Shown in pieces: positions 55,040-63,949 of a DNA stretch of 64,000 nt (its first letter is position 1; each line of letters begins with the position of its first letter). A model generated the notes under the pieces. It ran no database searches, was not told the origin of the DNA, and worked only from the letters and a program-made list of their open reading frames with translations. The DNA comes from Fulvitalea axinellae. Its GTDB lineage: Bacteria > Bacteroidota > Bacteroidia > Cytophagales > Cyclobacteriaceae. The stretch spans positions 124,001-188,000 of the forward strand of contig NZ_AP025319.1 of assembly GCF_036492835.1 (NCBI RefSeq), written 5' to 3'. A program made the translations under genes and the position numbers.

Positions 55040-55073
55040 TTGCAAATATAACGAGATGCAATAGTGTTGCAAA
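55040..55073 (-). promoter_or_regulatory. TonB-receptor promoter overlapped by a repeated TTGCA/TGCAA dyad
   Basis: Minus strand: -33 TTTG (55070-55073) and -7 TATATTTG (55043-55050), with 26 bp from TTG to TTTG, a textbook Bacteroidota promoter. The dyads TGCAA-TAGTG-TTGCA (55057-55071) and TTGCA...TGCAA (55040-55061) overlay both boxes. A repressor bound here would block RNA polymerase; Zur or Fur is the natural candidate. Confidence 0.6.
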
Positions 55074-55165
55074 TAATTCCAAAGAATAAATAGTAAAAGA
55101 TTTTGTGGGAGGAGGGGGCGTTTCTAAAGCCGAATCGTTTACGGAAAGGTCATGAGCACTCATAA

Positions 55166-55443
55166 ATGCAGCCGACTTTTAAAAAACTCCTTGATAAGAT
55201 TCAAAAGGTGCTTTCAATCAGGCAATAGACCTCCGCCAAGATAATAATGAGGCCGTTGGTAAGAATGGATCTATAAGTAAGGAGGAAATTTTTTATTCTG
55301 GTAAAGAGTACACACTAATAAAAGTGCGGAAGGGACGTGCGTACGTCGGCGTTTATCAAATTTTATACATCTTAATCGGGAGGGAAAATGGAACAAGGGA
55401 AAAGCCCAAACCAAGGAAGCGGGAAGAAAGAGTCTGCGAATAA
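55166..55443 (+). pseudogene. Possible frameshifted small gene
   Basis: From ATG 55166 the product starts MQPTFKKLLDKIQK and then stops after six more residues. One base inserted in the AAAA run at 55203-55206 would continue into an open frame reading GAFNQAIDLRQDNNEA, ISKEEIFYSGKEYTLIKVRK and GRAYVGVYQILYILIGREN. It runs to a stop at 55443, inside the start of the next gene. The composition is protein-like, but I recognise no family. Confidence 0.3.
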
Positions 55444-56512
55444 TATTTTTTGGAATTTGGCGGGTTTCAAGCCTGAGATTATTTCCAAGCTTAGGGTAGA
55501 GAAGTACTATGCCGGCATTATAGGTTTGTTACTGTTGTTGGTGGGCATTTATGCGGCGATGGCCTGGACCTTCTTTTTTCAGACGGTGACGGAAAACGCT
55601 TACGTCCCTGTGATCGGCGGGTTGTTTATGGGCTTTTTTGTCATTTGTTTTGACAGGGCGCTGATCGCGTCTATGGCTACCGGCAAGCCCAAAGCCTTTC
55701 CTTTGCTTTTTCGGGTAACCTTGGCGCTGTTGCTCGGCGTGTTTCTTTCCCAACCCATGATCCTGAAGTTTTATCAGCCGGAGATTAAGCGCGAAGCGAA
55801 TTTGCTTTATCTGGAAGACGTACAGAAACGGCGGGAGGAACTGATGAAAGTGCATAAGCCGGCATTAGATGATTTGGCGAGGCAGGAAGAGGTTCTGGGG
55901 AAGCGTCTCGCGGATAAAGAGGCATTGTTGGTGGCGGCCGAGAAGGAATTTATGTCGGAGATGGACGGATCCGGCGGAACGGGGAAATGGGGCTATAACA
56001 AAGTGGCCAAAGCCAAGGAAAAGATCGCTAACCGGCACCGGGAAGAGTACGACAGAATGAAGGCCGATTTGGATCCGGCAATAGGCAGAATCCGTCAGTC
56101 CATTGACTCGATAAACGCATTCGTGGGGAGCGATGTGGCTACTTTTAGGGAAAACAACGAATACTTCGGTACGCTGATGCAGGTGCGGGCGCTGGAATCG
56201 CTGATGGCGAAAGACCCAACTGGATCGTTGCGCAGAAGGTATTACCTGTTGTCTTTTATCTTGGTTCTGATCGAACTTTCGGGCCTATTGGCGAAAGTGC
56301 TTTTCCGGACAAGGTCTTATAGCGCCCAATTGGATCTGATTACTGAAGGGGAAGTGAAATCGGCGGAAGACGATTTGGCTTTGACCCGGCAGTTTTTGGA
56401 CGGGGAGCGGGAGGCTAATTCCGAAAGGATAAAAAGCTTTGGCAACGGCAAGGCCGACACCTCGACAAAGGATAGGACCAAGGATTTTTCGGAAAGTATG
56501 TTACACCACTGA
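55388..56512 (+). CDS. DUF4407 domain membrane protein
   Basis: 374 aa. Four hydrophobic segments (about residues 40-65, 75-95, 105-125 and 285-305). Between the third and fourth is a long charged coiled coil (KREANLLYLEDVQKRREELM...), presumably periplasmic. The pattern FFFQTVTENAY, FDRALIASM and LFLSQP-type GVFLSQPMILK is that of DUF4407, a family of unknown function in Bacteroidota and Actinobacteria. The gene is alone, convergent with a regulator gene 1 bp away. Confidence 0.85.
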   Translation: MEQGKSPNQGSGKKESANNIFWNLAGFKPEIISKLRVEKYYAGIIGLLLLLVGIYAAMAWTFFFQTVTENAYVPVIGGLFMGFFVICFDRALIASMATGKPKAFPLLFRVTLALLLGVFLSQPMILKFYQPEIKREANLLYLEDVQKRREELMKVHKPALDDLARQEEVLGKRLADKEALLVAAEKEFMSEMDGSGGTGKWGYNKVAKAKEKIANRHREEYDRMKADLDPAIGRIRQSIDSINAFVGSDVATFRENNEYFGTLMQVRALESLMAKDPTGSLRRRYYLLSFILVLIELSGLLAKVLFRTRSYSAQLDLITEGEVKSAEDDLALTRQFLDGEREANSERIKSFGNGKADTSTKDRTKDFSESMLHH

Positions 56513-57697
56513 TCACTGTGCCTCTGCGTGTTCTTTGGAATATTGGGCGGGTGTGGTGCCCAGCTCTTTTTTGAAGGCGTTGTAAAATGCGGATTTGGAA
56601 TTGAATCCCACCTCAAAACCTATGGCGGTGTAGGTGTAGTGCCGGAAGGCTTTGTCCTTGAGTAGGTTTGTCGACTCTTTCACCCTGTAGGTGTTGACGA
56701 ATTCGTGGAAGTTTTTCCCGAAGCGTTCGTTGATTACCTGTGACAGGTGATGGGAGGGGATTTCTGTCATTTCCGAAAGTCCGGTGATTCTTAGTTGCGG
56801 ATCCAGATACGGCTTTTTCTCTTCCATAAACCGAGCTAACCGTTGTTGTATTTCCGATGACAACTCTTCGTTAAGGGCCGACCGGGCGTATTTTATGGTT
56901 GGCGTTTCGTTGTAATCCGGAGTGGCGTCGGGTAGGTCCGCCCAGTCTTTTCGTAGCTCGTCTATGTGTTTTTTGGAATGTAGCGCATCATAGCCGATTA
57001 GGATCAGCAAGAGCATATATGTTAGGTAAAAAGCGTTTTCCAATTCCTGATAAAACGTGGCTCCGTAGAAAGTGCTGTAAACGACCAAAAGTTCCGAAGC
57101 GTAGAGAACCATACAGGCCTTTATAAGCAGGCGGGTGATATGCAGGTTAACTTTATGAATGTCCGAGAAGCGGTTCTTTAGTTTTATCTCGTATTGGTTT
57201 AGCTCACGCAAAGCCATAATCAGAAAAGCCGAATTGATTACGGCTTCGAACACCCATTCCCATACGTTTTCGTGCACATCAGTCTGGAGTGCCCCGAAGG
57301 TGGACCAGTCTATAAATTTTTCGGTGGGGCTGAGCATATAAAAAGGTGTATAGATCAGTACGCTTAGGGCGAAGGGAATTAGGTACAGCAGGTCAAAACG
57401 GCGGAGATAGAGTCGGCCTTGGGCCTGACTGCGGGCGTAGATGAAAATTAGCGGACCGTGTAGCAAGGCGAAGGGCTCCAGGGCGTAAAGCAAGTGAGGA
57501 GCGTTGCCGATAAGCTTGGTCTCCATCAGAAACCGGAACGTGAGCTCCAGTGTCAGCATGGCGACGAAACCGGTGAGAGCCAAATAACGGCGTATTTTTC
57601 CGCTGATACGTGCCAGAAGTATCAGCAATATTAAGCCGAAAAACACTTCGACCAGTGTTATCGCATTCCAAACCCCAATTCCCGACAGTATTTTCAT
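56513..57697 (-). CDS. Membrane-anchored AraC-type regulator
   Basis: 394 aa. The N-terminal two thirds have about six to seven membrane segments (ITLVEVFFGLILLILLARI, LLYLIPFALSVLIY and so on). The C-terminal 110 residues are the AraC DNA-binding domain (LRITGLSEMTEIPSHHLSQVI, AIGFEVGFNSKSAFYNAFKK). This type reads a signal in the membrane or periplasm and binds DNA at the membrane. Its targets are unknown. Confidence 0.88.
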   Translation of the reverse strand: MKILSGIGVWNAITLVEVFFGLILLILLARISGKIRRYLALTGFVAMLTLELTFRFLMETKLIGNAPHLLYALEPFALLHGPLIFIYARSQAQGRLYLRRFDLLYLIPFALSVLIYTPFYMLSPTEKFIDWSTFGALQTDVHENVWEWVFEAVINSAFLIMALRELNQYEIKLKNRFSDIHKVNLHITRLLIKACMVLYASELLVVYSTFYGATFYQELENAFYLTYMLLLILIGYDALHSKKHIDELRKDWADLPDATPDYNETPTIKYARSALNEELSSEIQQRLARFMEEKKPYLDPQLRITGLSEMTEIPSHHLSQVINERFGKNFHEFVNTYRVKESTNLLKDKAFRHYTYTAIGFEVGFNSKSAFYNAFKKELGTTPAQYSKEHAEAQ

Positions 57698-57893
57698 GTT
57701 TCGAAATTATGACTCAAAACCCTTTAATCCTGTACCATTGCGGGGTTTTCGGTCCAAAAAGCGGTCCTGACTTATAATCCAATACCGATAGAGCCTGATT
57801 TAGGAGTCCTGCGTCCTAATCTGACCCTCCCGTACGGTGAATATCCCCCACTTTTGGGGAAGAAATTATTGCTGTGCGAATAAAATTGGTCAG

Positions 57894-59360
57894 ATGAGAA
57901 TTGTAAGACAAACATGGTTGGTCCTTAGCGTATTGATGGCGTTTGTTGTACGGCAAATAGCCGTTGCCGTACCGGCGAACACGAAAGATGGAAGACAGAA
58001 AGAGGAAGAAAGAATTCTCGACGCTGTAATTGTGGGCGGAGGTTTTAGTGGCTTGACCACCGCTTATAAATTGCGGAAGAAGGATATCCTTTTATTGGAA
58101 AAAGAAGCGACGCTCGGTGGCCGTTGCCAATCGGGAAGTTGGAACGGGTTTCATTACCCTAAGGGGACCGAGTATATAGGCAAGCCGGAAGGGGGTATGA
58201 AGCGGTTTTTCCGGCGTGTGGGTATTAAGGCGATTCCCGTCCCGCCACCTACCGACGGCACCGCCTATCAGGGAAAGTTGTACTTGGGAGCCGATATGTT
58301 GGGGTATCTTAACGAAGAGGAAAAGCGATCGTATTATCGGCTGAACCGAGACTTGACTAGGCTTAACAAATCGGGAGTTGAGGATGCTATTTTCTGGGAT
58401 CAGGAAGACTTGGCGGAATACGAGGCGATGGATACCGTGAATCTGGGCCAATGGATGGAACGGGAAGGGTATAGCCCGTTAGTCAGAAAGTATGTGGATG
58501 TGGAAAATCGTGGTCTGTTCGGAACCGATAACGCCAATTATTCGCTGTTTTACAACGTCCCGGAAATGGCCTTTAATATGCCCTTTGAGAAAACGGCCGG
58601 AATCAGTGAAGTGTATTCTTTTGAGCACGGGATGTATAGCGTGGTGGAAGCCGTAGCCCAAAAGATTGAGGGGAAATATAAAACCGGCGCTTCGGTAACG
58701 GAAGTGAAAGTGAATTCTGAAGGTCTGGCCGTAGTTCGGTATCTGGAAAACGGCAAAGAGCGGAAGGTAAAAGCCCTGACGGTGGTAATGTGTACGCCGG
58801 CTCAGGTAACGGAAAAAATACTGAAGGAGGGCATAAGCCCGAATGCCCGCCGTACGCTTGCGGGGATGGACTATTCGAAATACGTGACCATTAATTTCTT
58901 TACGAAAAACCGAAGGCTGGAAAAGGCTTGGGCTGTATCTTGTGTGGACGAGGGGCAGGTGGTGACTATTTACGATGTGATTCGTCCGCAGGTGGAAGAC
59001 GGTTATCAAGGCAAGTCAATCGTGTCGGTTTATATGGCGCCGGAGCATGCATATGATACGGCATTTCTTCAGCAAACGGACCAACAGCTTTTGGATAATG
59101 CCTACCGGACTTTTAACCGATATTTTCCCGGATTTGAGTCGGAGGTGTTGGGGCATGACATCACGCGTTTCGATTACGCGTTTCCCGTTTTCAATCCGGG
59201 ATATTCGCAAAAAGTAAGGAGCTTGTATAATGACCCGAGTTTACGAGGCCCGGTTTTTTTGGCAGGTGACTTTATGGTTTACGCCACGGTGGATGGAGCT
59301 ATGATTAGCGGAAATCGCGCAGCCAAGGGTGTGTTGAGATATTTGAGAGGGAAAAAGTAA
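57894..59360 (+). CDS. FAD-dependent amine-oxidase-like oxidoreductase, exported
   Basis: 488 aa from ATG 57894, which gives a signal peptide (RQTWLVLSVLMAFVVRQIAVAVPA); the codon at 57837 would put 19 polar residues before it. The FAD site is AVIVGGGFSGLTTAYKLRK, then LLLEKEATLGGRCQSG. The C-terminal FAD motif is VFLAGDFMVYATVDGAMISG. The family includes protoporphyrinogen and amine oxidases and carotenoid desaturases. Export is unusual and suggests a periplasmic or lipid-facing substrate. Confidence 0.82.
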   Translation: MRIVRQTWLVLSVLMAFVVRQIAVAVPANTKDGRQKEEERILDAVIVGGGFSGLTTAYKLRKKDILLLEKEATLGGRCQSGSWNGFHYPKGTEYIGKPEGGMKRFFRRVGIKAIPVPPPTDGTAYQGKLYLGADMLGYLNEEEKRSYYRLNRDLTRLNKSGVEDAIFWDQEDLAEYEAMDTVNLGQWMEREGYSPLVRKYVDVENRGLFGTDNANYSLFYNVPEMAFNMPFEKTAGISEVYSFEHGMYSVVEAVAQKIEGKYKTGASVTEVKVNSEGLAVVRYLENGKERKVKALTVVMCTPAQVTEKILKEGISPNARRTLAGMDYSKYVTINFFTKNRRLEKAWAVSCVDEGQVVTIYDVIRPQVEDGYQGKSIVSVYMAPEHAYDTAFLQQTDQQLLDNAYRTFNRYFPGFESEVLGHDITRFDYAFPVFNPGYSQKVRSLYNDPSLRGPVFLAGDFMVYATVDGAMISGNRAAKGVLRYLRGKK

Positions 59361-59408
59361 CTGGTTGGTCTTAGGTCTTGCGATAAGTGTCTCTTGGTTC
59401 TTATTTGC

Positions 59409-59446
59409 AAAACGTAGAGACAAAAAGCCGTTTGTCTCTACGTTTT
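59409..59446. terminator. Strong bidirectional terminator
   Basis: AAAACGTAGAGACAAA-AAGCCG-TTTGTCTCTACGTTTT: perfect 16-bp stem between convergent genes, with ACTTTTTT following on the plus strand. Shares the GTAGAGACA core with the hairpin at 46845. Confidence 0.8.
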
Positions 59447-59452
59447 ACTTTT

Positions 59453-60577
59453 TTACCACGATACGGTACGCTCCGTATAAGAAGGCGTCGATTTTATAAT
59501 ATTTCCGGATTCGTCGAATTCCAACGGGTCGATCACCAATAGGGGCGCTTTGTGGTTTCGGCTTTGTCCGTGGCACGAGAGCCAAAGGTTTCCGTCAGGG
59601 CCTTCGAATATTTGGTTATGGCCAACGGCGTTGTATGGCGAGTTCGGGTCGTCGGTGTACTCGAAGCCGCGGCTTTCCGTAAGGCCTTTGTTTTGTCCGC
59701 CGTAGATGGGGTTTTGTTTGGCTTTGGTCCAAGGGCCCGCTATATTTTTGGCTGTCGCGTAGCCGATTTCGTAGCCCCGGGTCCAGCTTGAGTAGAAGAG
59801 GTAATACGTGCCTTTGCGCTTGATTACGTAGGCGCCCTCTATGCCGGCCGAATCCCATTCTTTGTATGTCTTGATCTTCTTTTCGTTTCTGCCGTAGCGA
59901 AAAACCAACACGGGGTTGTTCTGCTCGTCCATTTCGTATTCCACGTCGCCGGAAGTGATGGCGCTGATCGGCTTGGAGGTGAATTTGCCCGTAGCCAAAT
60001 CAATCTTAGCCGAACCCATCCAGAAAGATCCGTCACTAAGCACTTCGTGCCAGAAAGCGTAGGTTTGTCCGTCGTCGTCTTCGAAGAAGGTTAGGTCATT
60101 GCCGCGGGCCAGCGGTTTGTCTTCGGTCACTACGGTGTAAGGGCCCTCGATTTGGTGGGCCACCGCATAGCCGATATGCTGCCAGTCGTAACCCAAGGCT
60201 TTGTTCCGGCAATTGAAGGTGGCGTAGTATTTCCCTTTGATTTTCTGGATTTCGGGCGCCCAAAATCTGCGGTAATACCATTTGGTAGAGTCCGGCCGGC
60301 GCACGATATGGTCCACGAATTCCCAGTCCTTAAGATTATCCGACCGATATAGCGGAATGCCGGGATTGAGGTTTCCGTTTTTTTCGGCGCCTTCCCAGTG
60401 TGGAAACGCCGTCCCGGTGAGGTACCAAGTCTCGCCGTCGCGTAGCACTTGGCAGTCGCGGAGGCCTTTGGCGTCTATGCCCGACCCGATGGGGTTTTGG
60501 TAAGTGAATTGTCCGTGTTTTTCCGGAGCGCAGGCTGTGGCAGAGAGAATCAGTAAAAGATAAATCAGCTGTTTCAT
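59453..60577 (-). CDS. GH43-family glycoside hydrolase lipoprotein
   Basis: 374 aa with a lipobox (LSATAC at Cys16). Five-bladed propeller fold with GLRDCQVLRDGETWYLTGTA (catalytic Asp region), FWAPEIQKIKGKYYATF, and IEGAYVIKRKGTYYLFYSSW (general-acid Glu region). GH43 enzymes cleave arabinosides, xylosides or galactosides. Being a lipoprotein it acts at the envelope on released oligosaccharides. No SusCD pair is adjacent. Confidence 0.88.
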   Translation of the reverse strand: MKQLIYLLLILSATACAPEKHGQFTYQNPIGSGIDAKGLRDCQVLRDGETWYLTGTAFPHWEGAEKNGNLNPGIPLYRSDNLKDWEFVDHIVRRPDSTKWYYRRFWAPEIQKIKGKYYATFNCRNKALGYDWQHIGYAVAHQIEGPYTVVTEDKPLARGNDLTFFEDDDGQTYAFWHEVLSDGSFWMGSAKIDLATGKFTSKPISAITSGDVEYEMDEQNNPVLVFRYGRNEKKIKTYKEWDSAGIEGAYVIKRKGTYYLFYSSWTRGYEIGYATAKNIAGPWTKAKQNPIYGGQNKGLTESRGFEYTDDPNSPYNAVGHNQIFEGPDGNLWLSCHGQSRNHKAPLLVIDPLEFDESGNIIKSTPSYTERTVSW

Positions 60578-60987
60578 AAGTGATACAAAATAAAGTCTAA
60601 AAGAAGCCCGAAAACGTGTGTCGGGCCGTGCTTCCCGCGGTATCGATTATGCGTGGGGGTTCCACGGCAGGATAGGTTTTGCCAAATGCTCCACAAGTTA
60701 CGTAACCGTTGGCTTTGGCTTATGGTGAATATAAGTACTGGTTTTTAAACGATTGGGTTTGATCGGCGGTATCCCCTTTATTTTGGTGGAATGACCCTTT
60801 TTTCCTGGTTTCGCTATGTGTTTTACTCCTTCGCTGTTTACCCTCGTTTGCTCATGTTTGTCCTTTTGATTTCTGTTTTAGCTTTTGACAGTTCTGTGTT
60901 CTTGTCAGGATCTCTTCTTAATATTCTTATTGGAACAATAGAAGCGGATGGGGATTAACCTTTGGATAAGGTATTCGAACCGAGTTC
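60578..60987. other. Intergenic region upstream of the M91-like gene
   Basis: 410 bp between divergent genes. No repeat, RNA or convincing promoter seen; a plus-strand frame at 60962 is a shadow of the next gene. Confidence 0.35.
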
Positions 60988-62406
60988 GTGTTTTATAGAG
61001 GTAAATATCGATCTGGGAGCGTTAAGGCTTCCTCCGGAAGCGGGCATTCGATGTCACCGCCCCGGTCGCCTTTTGCGGTGGCGCAGGCGCTTTATACTCC
61101 TGAAGAATTCGGCGGAAGGGTTGGGGCGTTGGAGGACGCCGAGCCGGAAGAGCGTTTCGGCGACGAATTTTTTGGGGAAGTGGACCGGACGCTTAGCGAA
61201 TACGCTCGGGTAAGTGAGCTGGTGGAGCAGTTGGGTAAACTGCCGGCGGAGGTTTCCGGAAAAAAACGCGGAGAACCATGCCCGATACGAATGCGCGAAT
61301 GGGCGTTTACCAAAGAGCAGCTGAGTGTGTTGGACAGACTGGAACACCGTTGTTACGATTGGCTCAATGGCAAAATCAATTATATGGGACGGCAGAGGCC
61401 TTTTGTGGCTTCCGTTCTGGATTTGCTCAACGATATACAGGCCGAGCACGAAAGGCTAACGTACAGGATGATGACCAGGGAGTATAGGCTATGGACGCCG
61501 GACTTGGAGGAAGGTTGTGATGAGTACGGCCTAGCCAACGACGCTTGGACGCGCCTTTTGACCGATTCTGGCCGGCTGGTAGTAAGCGTGAGGAATTCGG
61601 AGTATACGGAATCGCCACATCAGCGTTTTCCCGGGTTTCGGGCGGTGGCCATGTCGCGTTTGTTGCGTTTGATGAGCCGTCCATTCGGTAGGAACTTGGT
61701 GAATCAGCTGGCTTTTGGAGATAAAAAGGTGGCCGTATACCCTAACGACAAACAGAAGGAAGGCGTGGGTGTGGGGATTTGGCGGGGCTCCCGGAAAGGT
61801 CCGTATGAGGGGAGGTTCAAGGAACCGCCGACCCGGGAAAAGCCGTTTCCGGAAATGCGGGCCACTGAAGGTTGCGACGCGTTCGTGACCCTCTCCTTGC
61901 CCCATAGCCAAGACGCCGGCCGATTGTGTTTTGACGATAGCTGGACCGAAGAGCAGTTCGGGAAATTGGATATAGATTTTGCCACCGCTATGCGCGAAGG
62001 CGAGATGCCGGAGGCGGAGGAAGAGGAATTGGCAGTGTCGATACGGGAAAGGCAGGACAGCGACGAGTTGACGGAACTGGCCAAAGGCTTGGGTACGGTC
62101 ACGCTGTTGCCGGGTTTTTTGTCGTTGGGCCATGAGCTGGGCCACGCCAAGCATATGACGCACGGCGATTACCGTTCGGCCCCCGCGGATCTTTATAATC
62201 CGGATAACGGTGCCGAGCGGTTTTGGGGAAATAACGAGGAGCATTTTGCCATTACCCAATACGAAAACAAGATACGGGAAGAGCACGGCCTAAGACCGAG
62301 AAAGTGGCATATAATCACCAACTATATGAATGCGAACGTAGCGTTTCCGCGTTTGCCGAAGAAAGATCGGACGATGTTTTTGGCCCGAACGGGCGCTCCG
62401 AATTGA
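60988..62406 (+). CDS. Orphan M91 (NleD-like) metalloprotease, putative secreted effector
   Basis: 472 aa from GTG 60988; an in-frame ATG at 61051 is possible. GTG is preferred because it gives MFYRGKYRSG, matching the Met-Phe/basic start of the other three orphan proteins; PFAVAQALY (28-36) sits where the others have PIQ. No signal peptide. The C-terminal domain has LGHELGHAKHMTHGD (His382, Glu383, His386) and, after a gap, NNEEHFAITQYENKIREEHG and RPRK. The order HELGHA ... EE ... EN-x-x-R-x-E-x-G-x-x-x-R is that of M91 proteases such as NleD, a zinc protease effector. The middle 280 residues are unknown. The gene stands alone. Confidence 0.68.
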   Translation: MFYRGKYRSGSVKASSGSGHSMSPPRSPFAVAQALYTPEEFGGRVGALEDAEPEERFGDEFFGEVDRTLSEYARVSELVEQLGKLPAEVSGKKRGEPCPIRMREWAFTKEQLSVLDRLEHRCYDWLNGKINYMGRQRPFVASVLDLLNDIQAEHERLTYRMMTREYRLWTPDLEEGCDEYGLANDAWTRLLTDSGRLVVSVRNSEYTESPHQRFPGFRAVAMSRLLRLMSRPFGRNLVNQLAFGDKKVAVYPNDKQKEGVGVGIWRGSRKGPYEGRFKEPPTREKPFPEMRATEGCDAFVTLSLPHSQDAGRLCFDDSWTEEQFGKLDIDFATAMREGEMPEAEEEELAVSIRERQDSDELTELAKGLGTVTLLPGFLSLGHELGHAKHMTHGDYRSAPADLYNPDNGAERFWGNNEEHFAITQYENKIREEHGLRPRKWHIITNYMNANVAFPRLPKKDRTMFLARTGAPN

Positions 62407-62755
62407 CGGGGTTATTTAATAAAGGGAATCGTAAACCGTAAGAATTGACTTCAATTAGAATATCGTGCTTGTATTTTTAATTCTGATTTTATCCCTAAAA
62501 TCAATGTCAATTGTAATATGGGGCAATATAGTACTGTTTTGCTTGTTTGTATATGAATATCTTTATAGGCTAATATTTAACCTACTATTAGCCCATAGAA
62601 CAATGACAAACAGGATAATTAAAATCAAACACCTTTCCTTTTTCTTTGTATTGCTTTTTCTATCTCAAACTGTATTGGCGCAAATGCCGAATACGATCAG
62701 TAAAGCCGAAAAGATCTACGGTCTTTCGAAGTTTTGGCAGGAAGTGAATTACAAT

Positions 62756-63949
62756 CTGAACTTTCGCTCTCCCTGCATTTGGGAGAGCGATTCTTAATGA
62801 ATATATTTCAGGCCGACCGCAAGGCGTCAAGTTCTTCCATGGCAGCCTTTATCATCTTCAAATACAATTTTGATTTTATCGCAAAGTGATTCAGCTTCTC
62901 CTTAACCTTCAGTTTTTCCAGTTTTATGTAGGCGATCATGGAAGCGAAGATGTGGTTCAATTGGGTAATCTCCATCTTTGTGGGAGACTTGCCTAACATC
63001 GTGTTTTGCTTGAGCGACTTATGGAACTCCTCGACTTTCCACCGTTTTTGGTAGATCGCTACGATATCCTCGAAAGCCATGTTCTCCCCGTTGGTAACCA
63101 GCCATTGTTCCGCGGTCGACCGGTCCCTGTTTGTAAAGACTTGTTTGGCGAGCGTGACAGGAAAATCAACTCCCTTGACCCACACCCGCTTCACTTGACC
63201 GCTTTCAATAGGCGCATCCGAAACGTGAATGAATTTGCCCTCGTTTTTGTCCTTTTCGCTCATTGCTATATTCCTGTTGCTCTTCAGCGGGCAAACGAAA
63301 ACCTTCTTGAGCTTGTAATGAATATACTTCAGCGTATCGCTGGCGGTGAACCACGTATCGAAAAGAATGTACCTGAAAACCAGTTTGTTCAGAAAGTTTA
63401 GACGGTGTAAAACTTCCAGTACCATCTCATTTTTCGTTTTCTCGCTTTTACGCTTTTCCTTCCCGTTCTTGTCTATGTATTTCACCGTCTTGTGGACGAT
63501 CTCATAAGCGACCGGACAGTTAACCGTTTGTCCTTCCACGGTATTGCTCAGAAGAAAGTTAAGGGAGTTGATCCCTTTGACCGCTTTGCCTACAGTATGG
63601 TCGAAATGATAAGCTACGATGTCGTTTTCCGAGGAATGAGGCTTGTGGACAATGCAATCGTCGATACTCAAAACCGCCTCTTCGCCCTCAATACTCCTGG
63701 CGAAAGACTTCACCTCTTTCCAAAAAGCCTTTTGGTCCATGTCCGGTTGCTTGAGGAGGTCGCTGAAATAATCATGGGGAATCTGATTGTCCAAAGATGC
63801 TGAGAGCCCTGTTGAGGTGGCTTGCCCTCGACTGGCAATAAGATAATCCGTGTATAATTCAAATCCGTCTCTCCTTTTCATTTTTCAAAAATCGGTCACT
63901 TATCATATAATTTCCAAAATTGCAATAGGAAAGGCGAGCGAAAGGTCAG
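62756..63949 (-). mobile_element. IS4-family insertion sequence, 1194 bp, complete
   Basis: Terminal inverted repeats: CTGAACTTTCGCTCTCCCT on the left and, reverse-complemented, CTGACCTTTCGCTCGCCTT on the right (16 of 19 match). Target duplication TTACAAT (7 bp) at 62749-62755 and 63950-63956. One transposase gene fills it. Intact ends, intact duplication and an intact gene point to a recent insertion. Confidence 0.9.
62808..63881 (-). CDS. IS4-family DDE transposase
   Basis: 357 aa. Catalytic residues are in VLSIDDCIVHKP (first Asp), RYILFDTWFTASD (second Asp) and YQKRWKVEEFHKSLK. The last is the Y-x2-R-x3-E-x6-K signature of the IS4 family with the catalytic Glu. Full length with no frameshift, so probably active. 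It occupies nearly the whole of the 1194-bp element. Confidence 0.92.
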   Translation of the reverse strand: MKRRDGFELYTDYLIASRGQATSTGLSASLDNQIPHDYFSDLLKQPDMDQKAFWKEVKSFARSIEGEEAVLSIDDCIVHKPHSSENDIVAYHFDHTVGKAVKGINSLNFLLSNTVEGQTVNCPVAYEIVHKTVKYIDKNGKEKRKSEKTKNEMVLEVLHRLNFLNKLVFRYILFDTWFTASDTLKYIHYKLKKVFVCPLKSNRNIAMSEKDKNEGKFIHVSDAPIESGQVKRVWVKGVDFPVTLAKQVFTNRDRSTAEQWLVTNGENMAFEDIVAIYQKRWKVEEFHKSLKQNTMLGKSPTKMEITQLNHIFASMIAYIKLEKLKVKEKLNHFAIKSKLYLKMIKAAMEELDALRSA

